Source of the DNA: Brachycybe producta | Taxonomy: Eukaryota; Arthropoda; Diplopoda; Playtdesmida; Andrognathidae | Length of the DNA: 64,000 nucleotides | Assembly (NCBI GenBank): GCA_036925085.1 | Contig: JAUPFP010000004.1 | Location: 6,715,329-6,779,328, forward strand | Direction: 5' to 3' | Part shown: piece after piece, positions 12,498 through 23,516 of the stretch | How positions within the stretch are numbered: the first letter of the stretch is position 1 | Layout: each line of letters starts with the position of its first letter | Position numbers and translations under genes: made by a program | Notes under the pieces: generated by a model | Told to the model about the DNA's origin: nothing | What the model saw: the letters and a program-made list of their open reading frames with translations, nothing else | Databases searched by the model: none

Positions 12498-12917
12498 AGC
12501 CTTGTTTTCACGATGATAGGTTTTCACTATTGTTGCTGTCATGATAGCAGCAACTATCGCAAGAACTATCATTGTGAAGACCACATGAGAGTCACTATCA
12601 CACAGTTGTGATAGCACTATCACAACTATCTCGTTTGACTATAGATAGTTGATAGTACTGTCAAGCAATAGTAATAGTTGTTGAGTGACCCGCTTGTAGG
12701 GAAATATCCACTTTGTAGGAAGGGAAGGGAGAAAGAGAGAGGCAACACTGTTGTTGACTCAATGATATCCTGTGAAGTAGACGTCACACTGTCTTATGAC
12801 AGAACTATCACTGTTACTTCAAGACATGTATAGACAGTTGCTTTCGTGAGAGGGAACTATCGTAACTTTCATGACAGCTACTCTCACGAAAGAACTATCA
12901 CCCGTAAAAACGAGGCT
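12498..12917. mobile_element. PIF/Harbinger-like MITE
   Basis: The terminal inverted repeats are AGCCTTGTTTTCACG (left) and AGCCTCGTTTTTACG (right, reverse complement). They are flanked on both sides by TTA (12495-12497 and 12918-12920), the target duplication of PIF/Harbinger. The interior is dense in ACTATC/GATAGT words in both orientations and has a GGTTTTCACTATTGTTGCTG block. No transposase frame, so it is non-autonomous. Confidence 0.7.
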
Positions 12918-13002
12918 TTACTTTCACAAAATAAGGGTTCTGCATAGACCTCTCTAGTAAAACTAATATTACTTAGTATAGAATTCTCGTGAATCTGAAA
13001 TA

Positions 13003-13210
13003 CAGACAATTAGAAAACGGGATGAACAGGCGTTGGCTCCGCCCTTTTTATGACGACCGGCAACTTCTAATTGGTTTGTTGTGTGGTTCGACGTTGAAAA
13101 GGGCGGAGCATGTGACGTCAGACTACATAACCAACCAATTAGAAGTTGCCGTTCGTCATAAAAAAGGGCGGAGCCAACTTCTGTTCACCCCGTTTTCTAA
13201 TTGCCTGTAC
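13003..13210. mobile_element. Palindromic foldback MITE, copy 1 (CAGGCAATTAG family)
   Basis: Two arms of about 78 bp (13003-13080 and 13131-13207) are nearly perfect inverted repeats: CAGACAATTAGAAAACGGG..GGCTCCGCCC..TGACGACC..AACTTCTAATTGG. The loop has GGGCGGAGCATGTGACGTCAG. The 8-bp CTGAAATA flanks it on both sides (12995-13002, 13211-13218), a probable target duplication. A 76-codon frame through it is a by-product of the palindrome. The 8-bp duplication and CAG start would suit hAT, but the identity is open. Confidence 0.8.
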
Positions 13211-13218
13211 CTGAAATA

Positions 13219-13776
13219 GTTTTAAAAAACTCTGCACTAAAACATTTGTCTTTCGCAGTAACCGCGTTCACAAATCTAAGCTGTTCTTTTAGTGACTAAT
13301 TACATTCGGAGCACGTGCCCATGCTCCAGACAAAAATCTCCCCCCCCTTCTTTTTGATACAGAAGAAAAGTATTTATTCATGTTCAAAAAAACTAAGTGA
13401 TTTCTAGCTAGAAAAAAAAACCCTACATCATATGTATAGGAGAAAAAAAAAAGAAGTTGTTTCTAATTGCAATGAAAAAACTTTTTCCCACAAGCGATTG
13501 CAAATGATTTTACGCTTGGTCTGAATTCCAAGCCACATTTAGCATTAGAAAGAAAGAAAGAAAGAGAGAGAGGGAAAAAAGGTCTGATTGTTCCAATGGG
13601 TGCTTCAGAAAAAGCAAGAAAGAAAGGGAAAAAAAAAACCTTTCAAATTTCGATCAGAAAACAAAAGAAAACAACTCAGTGCAATCTATGAGTTGATGTG
13701 TTTTTGTTGTAAATTGTAGGCTAATTTACAACTTTCTTTTTATTGTCTTTTAGCAAGCTTTATGTAGTGTACAGGC

Positions 13777-13818
<42 letters not shown>

Positions 13819-14368
13819 AACATTCATATAGGCCCAACACTATAAGTTATTATTATTCCCACTAACAATTTCGTGGCCACAAAACCAATTCCCAAACTCT
13901 CTAAAGTGTTCAACAAAATGCAAACAACACCACCACATCCAATAGAGAGAGAGAGAGACTCCGATGAAGTTCATTTTCAACAACAAACCGAGTCAATTAA
14001 ATTCCTTGTTAGTTTTTTTATTTCTTTCAATTGTAAATCTAAAAAAAAACAATTAATATTTCTAGACTCTAAATTGAAGAAGAAAAAAAAAAACTATTGT
14101 TTAGTTTCCTATAAATTATTTTTTTTTCTTTCTTTTGTAGGAATTGCAGCACATTTCTGTACAGTAAATTATCTAGTTAAATCTACCCTGCAAAAGTTAT
14201 AGAAAAAAGTTACAAAGAAAAGAAGTGATGAGAAGTATTGAGAAAGCCTTTTTAAATTCAATCATTCAAGGCAATATGACGTCATTTTGGCATGACCAAA
14301 TGGCAGCGGTGTCCACAACCCCCCCCCAAGACAAAGTTGAAAACACACCCTCCCCCAACCTATTCTAA
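13219..14368. other. No gene; purine-rich microsatellites
   Basis: It contains AAAG/GA runs at 13548-13572, a (GA)n tract at about 13778-13812 and GA at 13944-13957. The 109-codon plus frame at 13.87-14.20 kb is lysine/serine-rich low-complexity sequence without a domain. Confidence 0.55.
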
Positions 14369-14992
14369 ATGCAATGTGCAGTTTAAATATATGTTTATCT
14401 AGTGATAGAATGTCAAAAAATTGGTAAGTGTGCTTCTATTTTTAAAAACTATATCAAAATAGCCAATTTCTAACTCCTATGTTAAACTCCACTTTCATAC
14501 GTGCTCCTAAAAAAAAAAACGTCCATTAAAATGTTGGTAAAAATGTTTAAAAATAATTTAAAAAACCACAAGTAAACCACAGTGATACAAACACATTAGC
14601 GCACGTGATTTTTTTTTTGGTTTTTTAAAATTATGTTTAGGTATTTTTACAAACATTTTAATGGGCGTGTTATTCTTAAGAGCGCGTACTCAATGGAGTT
14701 TAATATAAGAGTTAAAAATTCGTGATTTTGAAATAGTTTTTAAAAATATAACCGCACTTACCAACTTTTTGTCATTCTATCACTCGATCAGCATATATTT
14801 AAGGCGCACATTGCACTTAGAAAAATTAAAATTGGACAACTTTAAATATGAAAAATAAACATATTGCCGTGACTGTGCATTTAAAAAAAAACTAACGTTT
14901 TTTAAACATCTTGTCTATGGACTCAATATAAAAACGATGCTAGCGCTCTTTGTGGAGATTTTTCGAAGTAATTGTGCGCTGTAGCCTCTTAA
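14369..14992. mobile_element. TTAA-ended foldback element (copy 4), right arm complete
   Basis: Left arm (from TGCAATGTGCAGTTTAAATA) and right arm (AAGGCGCACATTGCACTT) are inverted over at least 220 bp around a centre near 14600. The right arm continues through GGACAACTTTAAATATGA, CTAGCGCTCTTTGTGGAG and GTAGCCTCTTAA (14992). The left arm stops short. A TTAA end would suit a piggyBac-type target. The terminal motif CTTAAGAGGCTAC is not one I can assign to a named family. Confidence 0.7.
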
Positions 14993-17970
14993 TACAAAAA
15001 CTTGATCTCATCCATGTTTGTGTTAGAAAAAAATACAAAGCGTGACGAAAAACATTGTTGGCAAATGCAGCTCCCGTTGGAATACACTAGTGTTCAAAAA
15101 ATTACACCCCAGTTTAAGTCAGAAAACGAACCTAAGTAGATACAAAAAAACCTTATGTCTCATAATGAACCAATCCTCATTGAAGTTGTGTATCCTAACA
15201 GTGTAGTACATCCTTATTATAGCCAGTTATTTTGGAATTGATGGCACTAAGAGCAAAATCAAAATACACACGCTAACCCACCCACCCACCCTACCTCTCT
15301 TAAGCTAGCAGTGATTGCCTCAATCCAGGGTGAGATGAAGGATTGAGGGAAAAAAAATAAAGAAAGAAAGGTTATAAAAATCTCATGCAATGTCAAAAAA
15401 AAAAGGCTTGAGGGAAATAAACGAAGCAATTTCGATGAAACGCTGCACAAATTTAAATCTCTGAATTTAACGAACTGCCCTTTCGTTTTTAACCTCCCCT
15501 TTTTTCTCTCTAAACCCCTGAGCTTTTATTGCAACCAAATGGGCAAACGTTATCCAACAATTTCTCTTTTTCTCTTTTTCTCTCTCATCTCTCTCACTCT
15601 TGAAACCGTTTACAAGTGGTATCCCTTCTGTACACCCTCCTCTCCTTCTCTCCTCTCCTACACAGTCGATAACAACCGACTCAGAACAATGAAAAGTGAA
15701 CCATAAAATACGTTGCCATTAAAACTGTCATAACATCAAAATAGCCATAGATGAAAAAAAAAAGAACCAAGACCAAACCAAAATATTCAGTCAATTGCCT
15801 AAAACGTATTCTAGTACATCATTGGTTATTATTGGAGGCCTACACTATGATGAAATACTTAGTCATACATGTGGTAAAGGGTGGGGCAATGTGTGACTAT
15901 AGAAACATAACGCCTCATGTGTGATTGTGTGTGTCTATCACAGTGTGAGATTTAAAGATGTTTTTTGGTCAGTAACTATTATTGACTAAACTGAACAATT
16001 GTGACCACAATCCGTGCTAATCGCTTCAAAGTTTAAAATGAAAAGTGGTCAGTGACTCGGTAGTAGTATTAAGAACGTCACAGCGGATACCCTAGTTAAA
16101 TTCATTCCAAAAAAAAAGTCCCTGTAGAGAGTTATACCTAGTACACGCCTGATAATTTAAATGCATTTAAATAATGTGTTCTACAGAGCCCACTGTGAAG
16201 GGCAAACAAACAATATGTCGAATTCAATTTATTCTGTTAATAATCTGAAAATATTGAGTTAATTCTTAAATATAATATACAGTATAAACTATTGACAAAA
16301 TATTGATTTAGTATTTTAATTTAAAATATTAATAATAAAGTCAATTTTTTATTTGGTTCATATGTCCTTAATTGGATTCCGTATAGACCTAATTCACCTA
16401 AACACATTTAATTTGAATTCATTTAACTCATGTGTGTGTGTACAAGGTTAAATGTTAAATGAAATGTATTGACAGGATCCAACAAAATACAACAAAGAAC
16501 TGATTATAAGCAAATTAGCATAGTTGTTTAGGCCTTAACACTTCAAGTTGGATAAAATAGGGGATTTAAAAACATTACAATCTGAAAATACGCTTGGATG
16601 ATTCATTTACTCTTCTAGTTTCTAAAACCCCTTTAAGTATTTTTTAGAATTGTTTTTCAAAACGACAAAATCGCTATTTGTTTTAGTTATACAAGTGTAT
16701 AACTTTCTACGTGACGAATATGAAGTTTAACAACATTTAATGATTAGCAAATTGAATTCATTGAAGATGACAAATTGACTTTTGTAATGCATAAACTATA
16801 AGTGAACGAACATGTTAACAAAAGCAGAAAACAAAATTATTGATTGAGAAATGAAAGGAGGAGGAGGAGGAAACTCAAGAAAAGAATGTTACGATTCCTC
16901 AATCAATGTACATAAAATGATAAAAATAATAAGGATTTCAGAGTTGTCAAAAATAGTTGGGTTAATTAAATAAGAACCCACTATTTGGCCAAGAGTTACA
17001 TAAAAATCAAGACTTTTAAATTAAAACATGAAATGAAATTAGATTTTATTTTTGTTTAATACAAAAATCTATTTACAAACTTTAATCAACTATTTTTTTT
17101 AAAACTTTATAAAGTAAAAATTAATAAACAAGATAGTCTTATCCATTATTTTTAATGTTTTAAACCTTACGAATTTTGTGACAATTCATTTTGCATTCAT
17201 TAAGGAATTTGGTCAATGTTTAAAATTCATTCGAGATTAATTTGAGATTTTCAAATTCAATTAGGAAACTTAGCACTTGGACTTCAACTTGAATCGCGTT
17301 TGAATCCTCTAAACAGGGTTTCAACATTAAAAAAACATCAATACACTTAACCAGGATTTTCTAAGTGGAAACCCTACTCAAAATATACAAGTTTAACTTC
17401 AAGTGCCAAGTTTTCTTCTTCCATTTTTAACTAGTCTTTGATAATGTACTTTAAAATTAACGAATGAAGCTTCAACATTTATTTACAGAAAATTCCTCCC
17501 CAATAAAGTTTTTGTGGATTTTTTTGAGTATTATGACAAATCAAATTTAATTCAAACAATAGTGAAAAGTATTATTTCTGTAGTCAGCACCCTCTTTATT
17601 AATTTTTGTTTTAGAATCCGGATGAATATGACAATGCTATATATAATATAGTCACTGTGACATGATGTTAGTGACATGAGTTTAATTCGAATGTCTTTTG
17701 TTCATTATCTTTGGCTATCAACCAACAACGAAGACAAATGAACAATATCTATAAGCTTTTTTTACCTCCCCCTTTTTATATGAAAGGAAGAAAAAAAAAA
17801 GATAGAACCTCAAAAAACACATTACATAGAAATGTAATTAATCTTTCATGTGTCTTGAGTCGAAAATTGAGTGACATGTCACATTGTCTATTCATCATAT
17901 AACTGACAGTAGATTATGAAATTAACAAGCAAATCACACATCCATCTTTCTTTCTGTTTTATACATAAAT
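14993..17970. other. No gene; AT-rich, one possible Tc1/mariner end
   Basis: Near 15086 the words TACACTAGTGTTCAAAAAAT and TTACACC look like a single Tc1/mariner-type terminus without a partner. A pyrimidine-rich stretch runs from 15.49 to 15.66 kb, and (GGA)n is at 16857-16871. Elsewhere the sequence is diffuse AT-rich DNA with no ORF above 63 codons. Confidence 0.5.
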
Positions 17971-17973
17971 GTA

Positions 17974-18335
17974 TTAAGAGAGCTACATTGCAAAAATTAC
18001 TTCAAAAAATTTCCGCAAAGAGCGCTAGCATCGTTTTTCTACTGAGCTCATAGACCCAATAGGTTTTAAAAAACGTTAATTTTTAAAATACACAGTCGCG
18101 GCAATATGTTAATTTTTCATATTTAAAGTTGTCCAATATTAAGTTTTCAAAGTGCAATGTGCACCTTAAATATATGCGGATCGAGTGATAGAATGACAAA
18201 AAAATGGAAAGTGCGGTTCTATTTTTTAGAAAAGGATTTCAAACTCGCGAATTTCTAACTCTTATATTAAACTCCATTGAGTATGCCTAAATAAGAAAAG
18301 AAAAAATCCATTAAAATGCTCGTAAAAATACGTGG
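17974..18335. repeat. TTAA-ended foldback family, left arm (copy 5)
   Basis: It opens TTAAGAGAGCTACATTG and then gives the reverse complement of the right-arm blocks: CCGCAAAGAGCGCTAGCAT, GAGCTCATAGACCCAAT, AGTTGTCCAATATTAA, GTGCACCTTAAATATATGC. It ends after CATTAAAATGCTCGTAAAAA, where unrelated sequence (GTGGAACCCTGGGG) takes over. Confidence 0.7.
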
Positions 18336-18628
18336 AACCCTGGGGTTCCACGGGGGGGGGGGTTGGTTCCAACTTGAAATTCAAAATGCAAAGTTTTCTT
18401 CTTGAATTTAGACCTTTAGAAGTCTTGTATAAACTCAATATCAAAAAACATCAGAACCTCATTTGAATTAGTGATGCACATGTATAAAATATCGTTCTGC
18501 CATCACCATAGCCACTGCAGTTGTCGTAAATGTAATCCGGCCTATGTATGCATTGCAAAGAAGCAGGAGCTATAACAATAAAAATGGCACCAGAACTTTT
18601 AAAAGAGATGAAAGCCGCACACATACAT

Positions 18629-18669
<41 letters not shown>
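18629..18669. repeat. CA microsatellite
   Basis: About 20 uninterrupted CA units. The Cys-Val and Thr-His frames over it are repeat translations. Confidence 0.95.
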
Positions 18670-18673
<4 letters not shown>

Positions 18674-18847
18674 GAATACATACATAACAGAGAGACATAC
18701 CCACGCACATACAAATGGAGTGAAAAATAACATTACAGAGATACAAACTCCATTATAATAACATTAAAATGGCTGACACTGTAAATCAAGACAGCGTACA
18801 ATTGTCAACAGCTCCATAATCTACACTTGTATAGAAGCTACAATATA

Positions 18848-19230
18848 CAGGGTGGGTCTTAAGTCACTGTACCCCTACTTAGATCTACATGTACCTAGGG
18901 ATCTAATGGGTCTGTGTGAGCTCCATCATATTGTCTCTGCAGAGTTGGATATGACTCCAGGTTCTTTGCGACATTTTATGTCTGCCCAGTGTGCTGTCTT
19001 TCGTCGAACTAAACGCTCGCAACTAAGCGCTCTTCCAATCGAAAAACTACTCGTATCTGCCATCTTAAGTCCATGATCCTGCTATCGCGATGTTTATTTC
19101 TTTTTGTGTCATTGTCAAAATATTTTTTTTGTCACAAGTGGTATTTCAAGTCATTATAAGTATTATAAGTTACATAAATTATAATAGCTATGATAATATC
19201 TAGGAGTACGGTGACTTATGCCCCACCCTG
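18848..19230. mobile_element. Mariner-like MITE with TA target duplication
   Basis: The terminal inverted repeats (CAGGGTGGGTCTTAAGTCAC left; CAGGGTGGGGCATAAGTCAC right, reverse complement) lie between TA dinucleotides at 18846-18847 and 19231-19232. Element length is about 383 bp. The interior frame of 74 codons on the plus strand has no helix-turn-helix or DDE motif I can see, so the copy is non-autonomous. Confidence 0.75.
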
Positions 19231-19234
19231 TACA

Positions 19235-19284
<50 letters not shown>
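19235..19284. repeat. TA microsatellite
   Basis: About 25 TA units directly adjoining the MITE's TA target. Confidence 0.95.
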
Positions 19285-19287
<3 letters not shown>

Positions 19288-19837
19288 TATCCATTCGAAC
19301 AAACCATGTGACAATGTGATAGTTTATGTATGGAGAACCTTCAAAAGCTCGTTAAAATAAAAAAGAGACCATGACTTTTTAGAAATATCGAGGCTTTTAG
19401 GTTCTGTTAACTATAAACGGACAAAACGACAAGACAAAAAGTAGTTTTAAAAAAATGCAAGAGTGACATGTAGCAAGTTAACGTTATTGTGACAGATAAT
19501 GACAAGCCCCATTTATACTCATTCATTCAGTGCCATTTGATGCATCATGATGATGTCACATTAAAAAAAGCAAACCAGTATAAAGCTTATAGTTAAAAGT
19601 ACCTTTAAAGTGCACAAAAGTGTTTGAGGCGTACAAATCACGTAGTAAACAAGGTTTCTAAGAGAAGCATATCATAGTAGACACTAAAATTAAATGTCTT
19701 GACATTTTTGCACAACAAGGTACTCAAGTTTAGCACTTTTGGCAATTTTGGCAAGCTGGCACATTTGTAAGATAGTGCAATTTATAAAGTTTCAGAGTTG
19801 TAATCGAAGCTAACATTTATTAGAATATTCCTCACCA
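19285..19837. other. No feature recognised
   Basis: Mixed-composition DNA without a coding frame, inverted-repeat pair or RNA signature. Confidence 0.5.
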
Positions 19838-20250
19838 ATATGGAAACATTATCGAGTTATTCTAACATATGAAATAGAAAAGGTACAGTGTAGAGCTGCA
19901 AGATTTGTTAAAGGTAAATACATGTACTCTGACAGTGGGACTCTCATGCTAGATGAACTTCAGTAGGAATCAATAGCAAACCGTAGAGCTGAGTAAAGCT
20001 TTGCCCATCTTGAATGCTTGCTAGCTTCAGAGAACAGATCATTGTTAAATGGAATTCTTACTAGAAACCCCTGTATATGTAGAAATGGCCATCCAAAGGC
20101 TATTAGAGAAATAGGAGCTAGAACTGATGCCATATTTGTGGTCTTTCTTTCCAAATGTATTTAGACTCTTCCAGCACATAGTTCTGTTTTAGGACGAGTT
20201 CAAATTGAGGATGATATTTGGGCTTCGTCTCAGTGACAACCACTTGTGAT
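19838..20250 (+). mobile_element. LINE 3' end, degenerate ORF2 C-terminus (copy B)
   Basis: The translation shows PHQYGN, then YEIEKVQCRAARFV, GTLMLDELQ, ESIANRRAE and NRSLLNGILTRN, and ends near LPAHSSVLGRVQIEDD. This matches the usual C-terminal order of jockey/CR1-type LINE polymerases (DPHQ, VQRRAARFV, MLDELGWESLxxRR). Several in-frame stops and at least one frame change make it dead. It is a sister of the copy at 8.06-8.40 kb and less decayed. Clade assignment needs the upstream RT core, which is missing. Confidence 0.8.
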
Positions 20251-20444
20251 TGGGAATTGTTCCCTCCTGCCACATTGAATAGTTAGCTTAACTGCAGAAA
20301 GAAAATATTTTTGCAAGTAGCTGTGCTTTTTCCTTATAATTAAAAAAATGAAAGTGAGAGTAGAATAGCAAAAGAAGAGAGGCTAAAGATTTTATCATCT
20401 TGATATTTTTCAAAATAAAACTTTTCATAGCATTTTTGAAAATT

Positions 20445-20723
20445 AGTGATTAGTTGACTATACTGGTTTGGGCATGTCCTCAGGAGCGGAGAAGATGGAC
20501 TGCTGAGGCAGGTAATGAACTTAGACCTGGGAATAAAACAGGGTAGAGAAAAACCCAAGCAAACCTGGGACGGGGTAGTAAAACGGGATATGGTGGCATG
20601 TGGGGTCACTGGGGGCTTGGTGCAAAATCGGAACGAGTGGAGAGTTAGAACCAGCAAGGCCGACCTTGCTGCTTGCGGGATAAGGTACAGAAAATGATGA
20701 TGATGAGTGACTAGTTGACTATA
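20445..20723 (+). mobile_element. 5'-truncated LINE with 18-bp target duplication
   Basis: The body (20463-20705) encodes the last 80 or so residues of a LINE polymerase without a stop before the terminal TGA: LYWFGHVLRSGEDGL, then KPKQTWDGVVKRDM and NRNEWRVRTSKADLA. WFGHV..R and RW.D.VK.D are hallmarks of RTE-like C-termini. It ends in a short ATG-repeat tail. AGTGATTAGTTGACTATA (20445-20462) recurs as AGTGACTAGTTGACTATA (20706-20723), a clear target duplication from reverse-transcription-primed insertion. The near-identical duplication suggests a fairly recent insertion. Confidence 0.85.
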
Positions 20724-20730
20724 ACCTTTA

Positions 20731-20915
20731 GGCATTGTTTCCACTGGGATGAAAATTTGAACTTTTTGAAAATTTCAACTGGTGAAAAAATAGAACAAAC
20801 GTGGCTTCTGCATATGATAGTTATTAGGCGCCCCCCGCCTAATAACTATCATATGCAGAAGGCACATGGGTTGTATGTTTCACCAGTTCAAATTTTCACC
20901 AGTGGAAACAACGCC
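20731..20915. mobile_element. PIF/Harbinger-like MITE with perfect central hairpin
   Basis: The terminal inverted repeats are GGCATTGTTTCCACTGG (left) and GGCGTTGTTTCCACTGG (right, reverse complement), flanked by TTA on each side (20728-20730, 20916-20918). GATGAAAATTTGAAC is mirrored next. The centre (20805-20830 and 20835-20860) is a perfect 26-bp inverted repeat around CCCC. No coding capacity. Confidence 0.8.
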
Positions 20916-21141
20916 TTACAGGCGAATTTCAAAATTATCAAAAAGCACTGAAAAGTTTATTTTTAAAAAAATAACATGAGAAGAAGAAAAAAACCTGTAG
21001 CTTTGTTAACTGATTTGTGACCAGTTTTTAAACACTTCACTTTTTTTCTGCTGTTCCTGCTGAAAAGCTGAAAGAAGGGTGTTTTTTAAACAGAACAAAC
21101 TAGCTGAGGCGTAATCCTACCACAAGTGCAAAAATACAAAA

Positions 21142-21605
21142 TAGGGCTGTGGAGTCGTTACATAATTGTTCGACTCCTGTAATTTGAAATTTGTAATTCG
21201 ACTCCAACTCCAACCCGAGTCCGACAAACAAAAATAAAAAAATTACACTAAATCAACATATGTATTTATTCAAAAATAATTTATACATTGTAATCGAATT
21301 TCATTTAAATTGAATTGGTTCTTAAAAAATAGCATGGCTTCAATTATGTCCAATTTCATCGATGCTCTCAAATCAGATTTTAGAATTCGGAGAACAGAAA
21401 ATAATTTTTCCACAGATACCTGAGTCGGCGGTAAAGCCCTAGCGGTTAGAGCGGCCTTTTGCGTTTTGCATTGCATCTTTAAGGCTCAATTTCGATGTTC
21501 GGTCAATCATTTTTTTTTCTTTTAGAGTCGGAGTCGTTTACTTTATACCGACTCCGACTCCTTCTAAAAATGAACGACTTCACCGACTCCGACTCCACAG
21601 CCCTA
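21142..21605. mobile_element. hAT element relic
   Basis: The ends TAGGGCTGTGGAGTCG and CGACTCCACAGCCCTA are the well-known 'GACTCC' type hAT termini, with GACTCC words repeated inside both ends. Flanking 8-mers ATACAAAA (21134-21141) and GTGCAAAA (21606-21613) differ by two transitions and fit a worn 8-bp target duplication. The interior keeps the C-terminus of a transposase on the minus strand. The rest has been deleted. Confidence 0.85.
21270..21476 (-). pseudogene. hAT transposase C-terminal dimerisation domain, fragment
   Basis: A 68-residue frame lies inside the hAT relic. It contains LPPTQVSVEKLFSVLRIL, then SDLRASMKLDIIEAMLFFKN. This is the conserved hAT C-terminal dimerisation motif (P.TS..SERLFS ... 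R..L.....E.LLFL). In an intact element this domain pairs transposase monomers at the transposon ends. The RNase-H-like catalytic core and BED finger are missing, so the fragment cannot act. The frame probably opens inside the original gene, not at its true start. Confidence 0.75.
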
Positions 21606-21613
21606 GTGCAAAA

Positions 21614-22455
21614 TATGCTAAAGTGATTAACAGCCAAACTGTAAAGTCAGATAATTATAATCCAGACGGAATTTAGCTTTAAAACTAAACTCATACATAA
21701 AGTATAATTCATTCTTGTTTTTTTTTCAATGCAGAAACAAAATTAGAAAATTTGTGCATAATATTTTCAAAAAAATAGCCAAAAAAATAAAGAAAAATTC
21801 TTATATATTTTAATTCCACCGAATTTCTTGCTGACAAGACTTGAGTAAAGAGGACCCTCGTGTGTAAAAAAAAAGAAGACTTGGTTATTAGAATTATGAA
21901 AGATATGCACACGTCAGCAACTTCCTTTTAACTGTCAGCTATGTTGAAAGCCCTACAATTAAATCTGACAATTATGCTTAATGTAAAAAGAGTCCAACCG
22001 TAAGGATGCTAATATATGTAAATTAACCTGACGTCAACAACAACTGCCAAAAAAGAAGAAGAACTAACTCAAGTGACAACAAGCAGTTGAAATCATCATC
22101 ATCATCTTTTTCTCTATGTGTTGCATGTGTATACCTATACAAACATGGGCCTTATAACATGCGTTTATTTACATCTATTTTTGCCTACACACACAAAAAA
22201 AAATATGCATTATGCAAATATGTAGATGACAATAAATTCAGATGGGATAAGAGATGCTACTATGTAATCATATGATGTTCTGAAAAAGCATTTAAAACAT
22301 TTGAGGCAAAAACAACCAAAAAAAATGCATTAACTATAGTACAGAGTGCACTTATACAGAAAAGAGTATATTTCTAATGAACATTTATAGTCCAAAAAAG
22401 AAAAAAAAAAGAAGACAAAAAGTGCAGACTAGACAAAGTATAAAATATGTATTCT
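21614..22455. other. No feature recognised
   Basis: AT-rich. Open frames of 62-67 codons lack motifs. A TCA run lies at 22094-22106. Confidence 0.5.
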
Positions 22456-22459
22456 AACA

Positions 22460-22830
22460 CCCAGTGAGTCACGATCCTCACGGAATGCTAGCCTGGGGGA
22501 ATGCGTGACTCATCTGACTCGTCTAAGTGGTGGCGTGATACTTTTAGGACCATGGTCACTTGGACCTGGTTACACCTCGTAGGTGTACACAGGTCCAAGG
22601 TATAAAAGAACCATTTTGATCATTGTTCCTCATCCACTGTTTCGCTGAACTTTTGTATTACGTCGATTCTATCCGTATCACATCATGGGCACATGGACGC
22701 ACCTTTGATTCTAAAAACGTTCATTCTTGTAATGTTGATGTTTCCATACAAGAATGAATTAAGTGTTTATAATACAAAACTGCGTTGTCTTTATGTTTGG
22801 AAACTAACCCTTATCTGAACAGGACGGAGA
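22460..22830 (+). promoter_or_regulatory. TATA promoter segment, possibly a solo LTR
   Basis: TATAAAAG at 22601-22608 is a strong TATA box. Directly upstream (22560-22597) lies a near-perfect palindrome with arms TGGACCTGGTTACACCT and AGGTGTACACAGGTCCA. The composition here is less AT-rich than its surroundings. Length, a TATA box and a TG start near 22464 (TGAGTCACGATCC) would suit an LTR, but no second copy or primer site was found. It could equally be the promoter of an unrecognised transcript running to the right. Confidence 0.3.
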
Positions 22831-23072
22831 CACCATAGGACAAGAAGACATAAGAATTCCTTACAGAGCACGTCTTCAGATGAAAGAAGAATGAAGAAAC
22901 ACCGGCAATCCGAAGTGGATGGCAACCATCCTTCTGAAAGATTTCACCTCTACTCAGGAGGACGACTACAATCCATTATCATCCGCCTACGGGGAGACAG
23001 AAGAGATGAGGAACGAGACAAGCTTAAAAGTCAAAATTGCCCATACACTCACATTATGGACAAAATAATGGT

Positions 23073-23317
23073 GGGGCCACACTAACGTTAACGTCTAATG
23101 TCTATTATTGCAATAATTAAGGCGTCAAAAATATAGATTAAACTACGCGGTAAATCGCTTTGATGTGTCAAAAAAGACCGCCACCCGAGCTATCGCCTAA
23201 CGTCTAACGCCATTAATAATGACGATAATAAATTAGCACGTTAAGTTGTTGTTACACCTGTGTTTAATGTCAAATAACGCAACAATTAATGGCATTAAAC
23301 ATTAATGTGGCCCAGCA
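23073..23317. mobile_element. MITE with GGGCCACA termini
   Basis: GGGGCCACACTAACGTTAACG at the left is mirrored by CATTAAACATTAATGTGGCCC at the right. AACGTCTAA/TTAGACG-type words repeat inside in both directions. It is about 245 bp and non-coding. The target duplication is not clear. Confidence 0.55.
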
Positions 23318-23516
23318 TAAGAGTAATACTGTTGCATGTAGAGATTGGGATTTCAGTTTTACCCGAAACCGCAAAACTGTCTCCGAAAACTGCAGTTTTC
23401 AATTTTATCGAAAAATAAAATCAAAATCAATCACTTGTGAAACCCTGTATTTGCAGAATGGTGGAACACACCATAGAAATTTTTTTCTTTAAGCATAGCA
23501 CTCCTTGTTGCACAGA

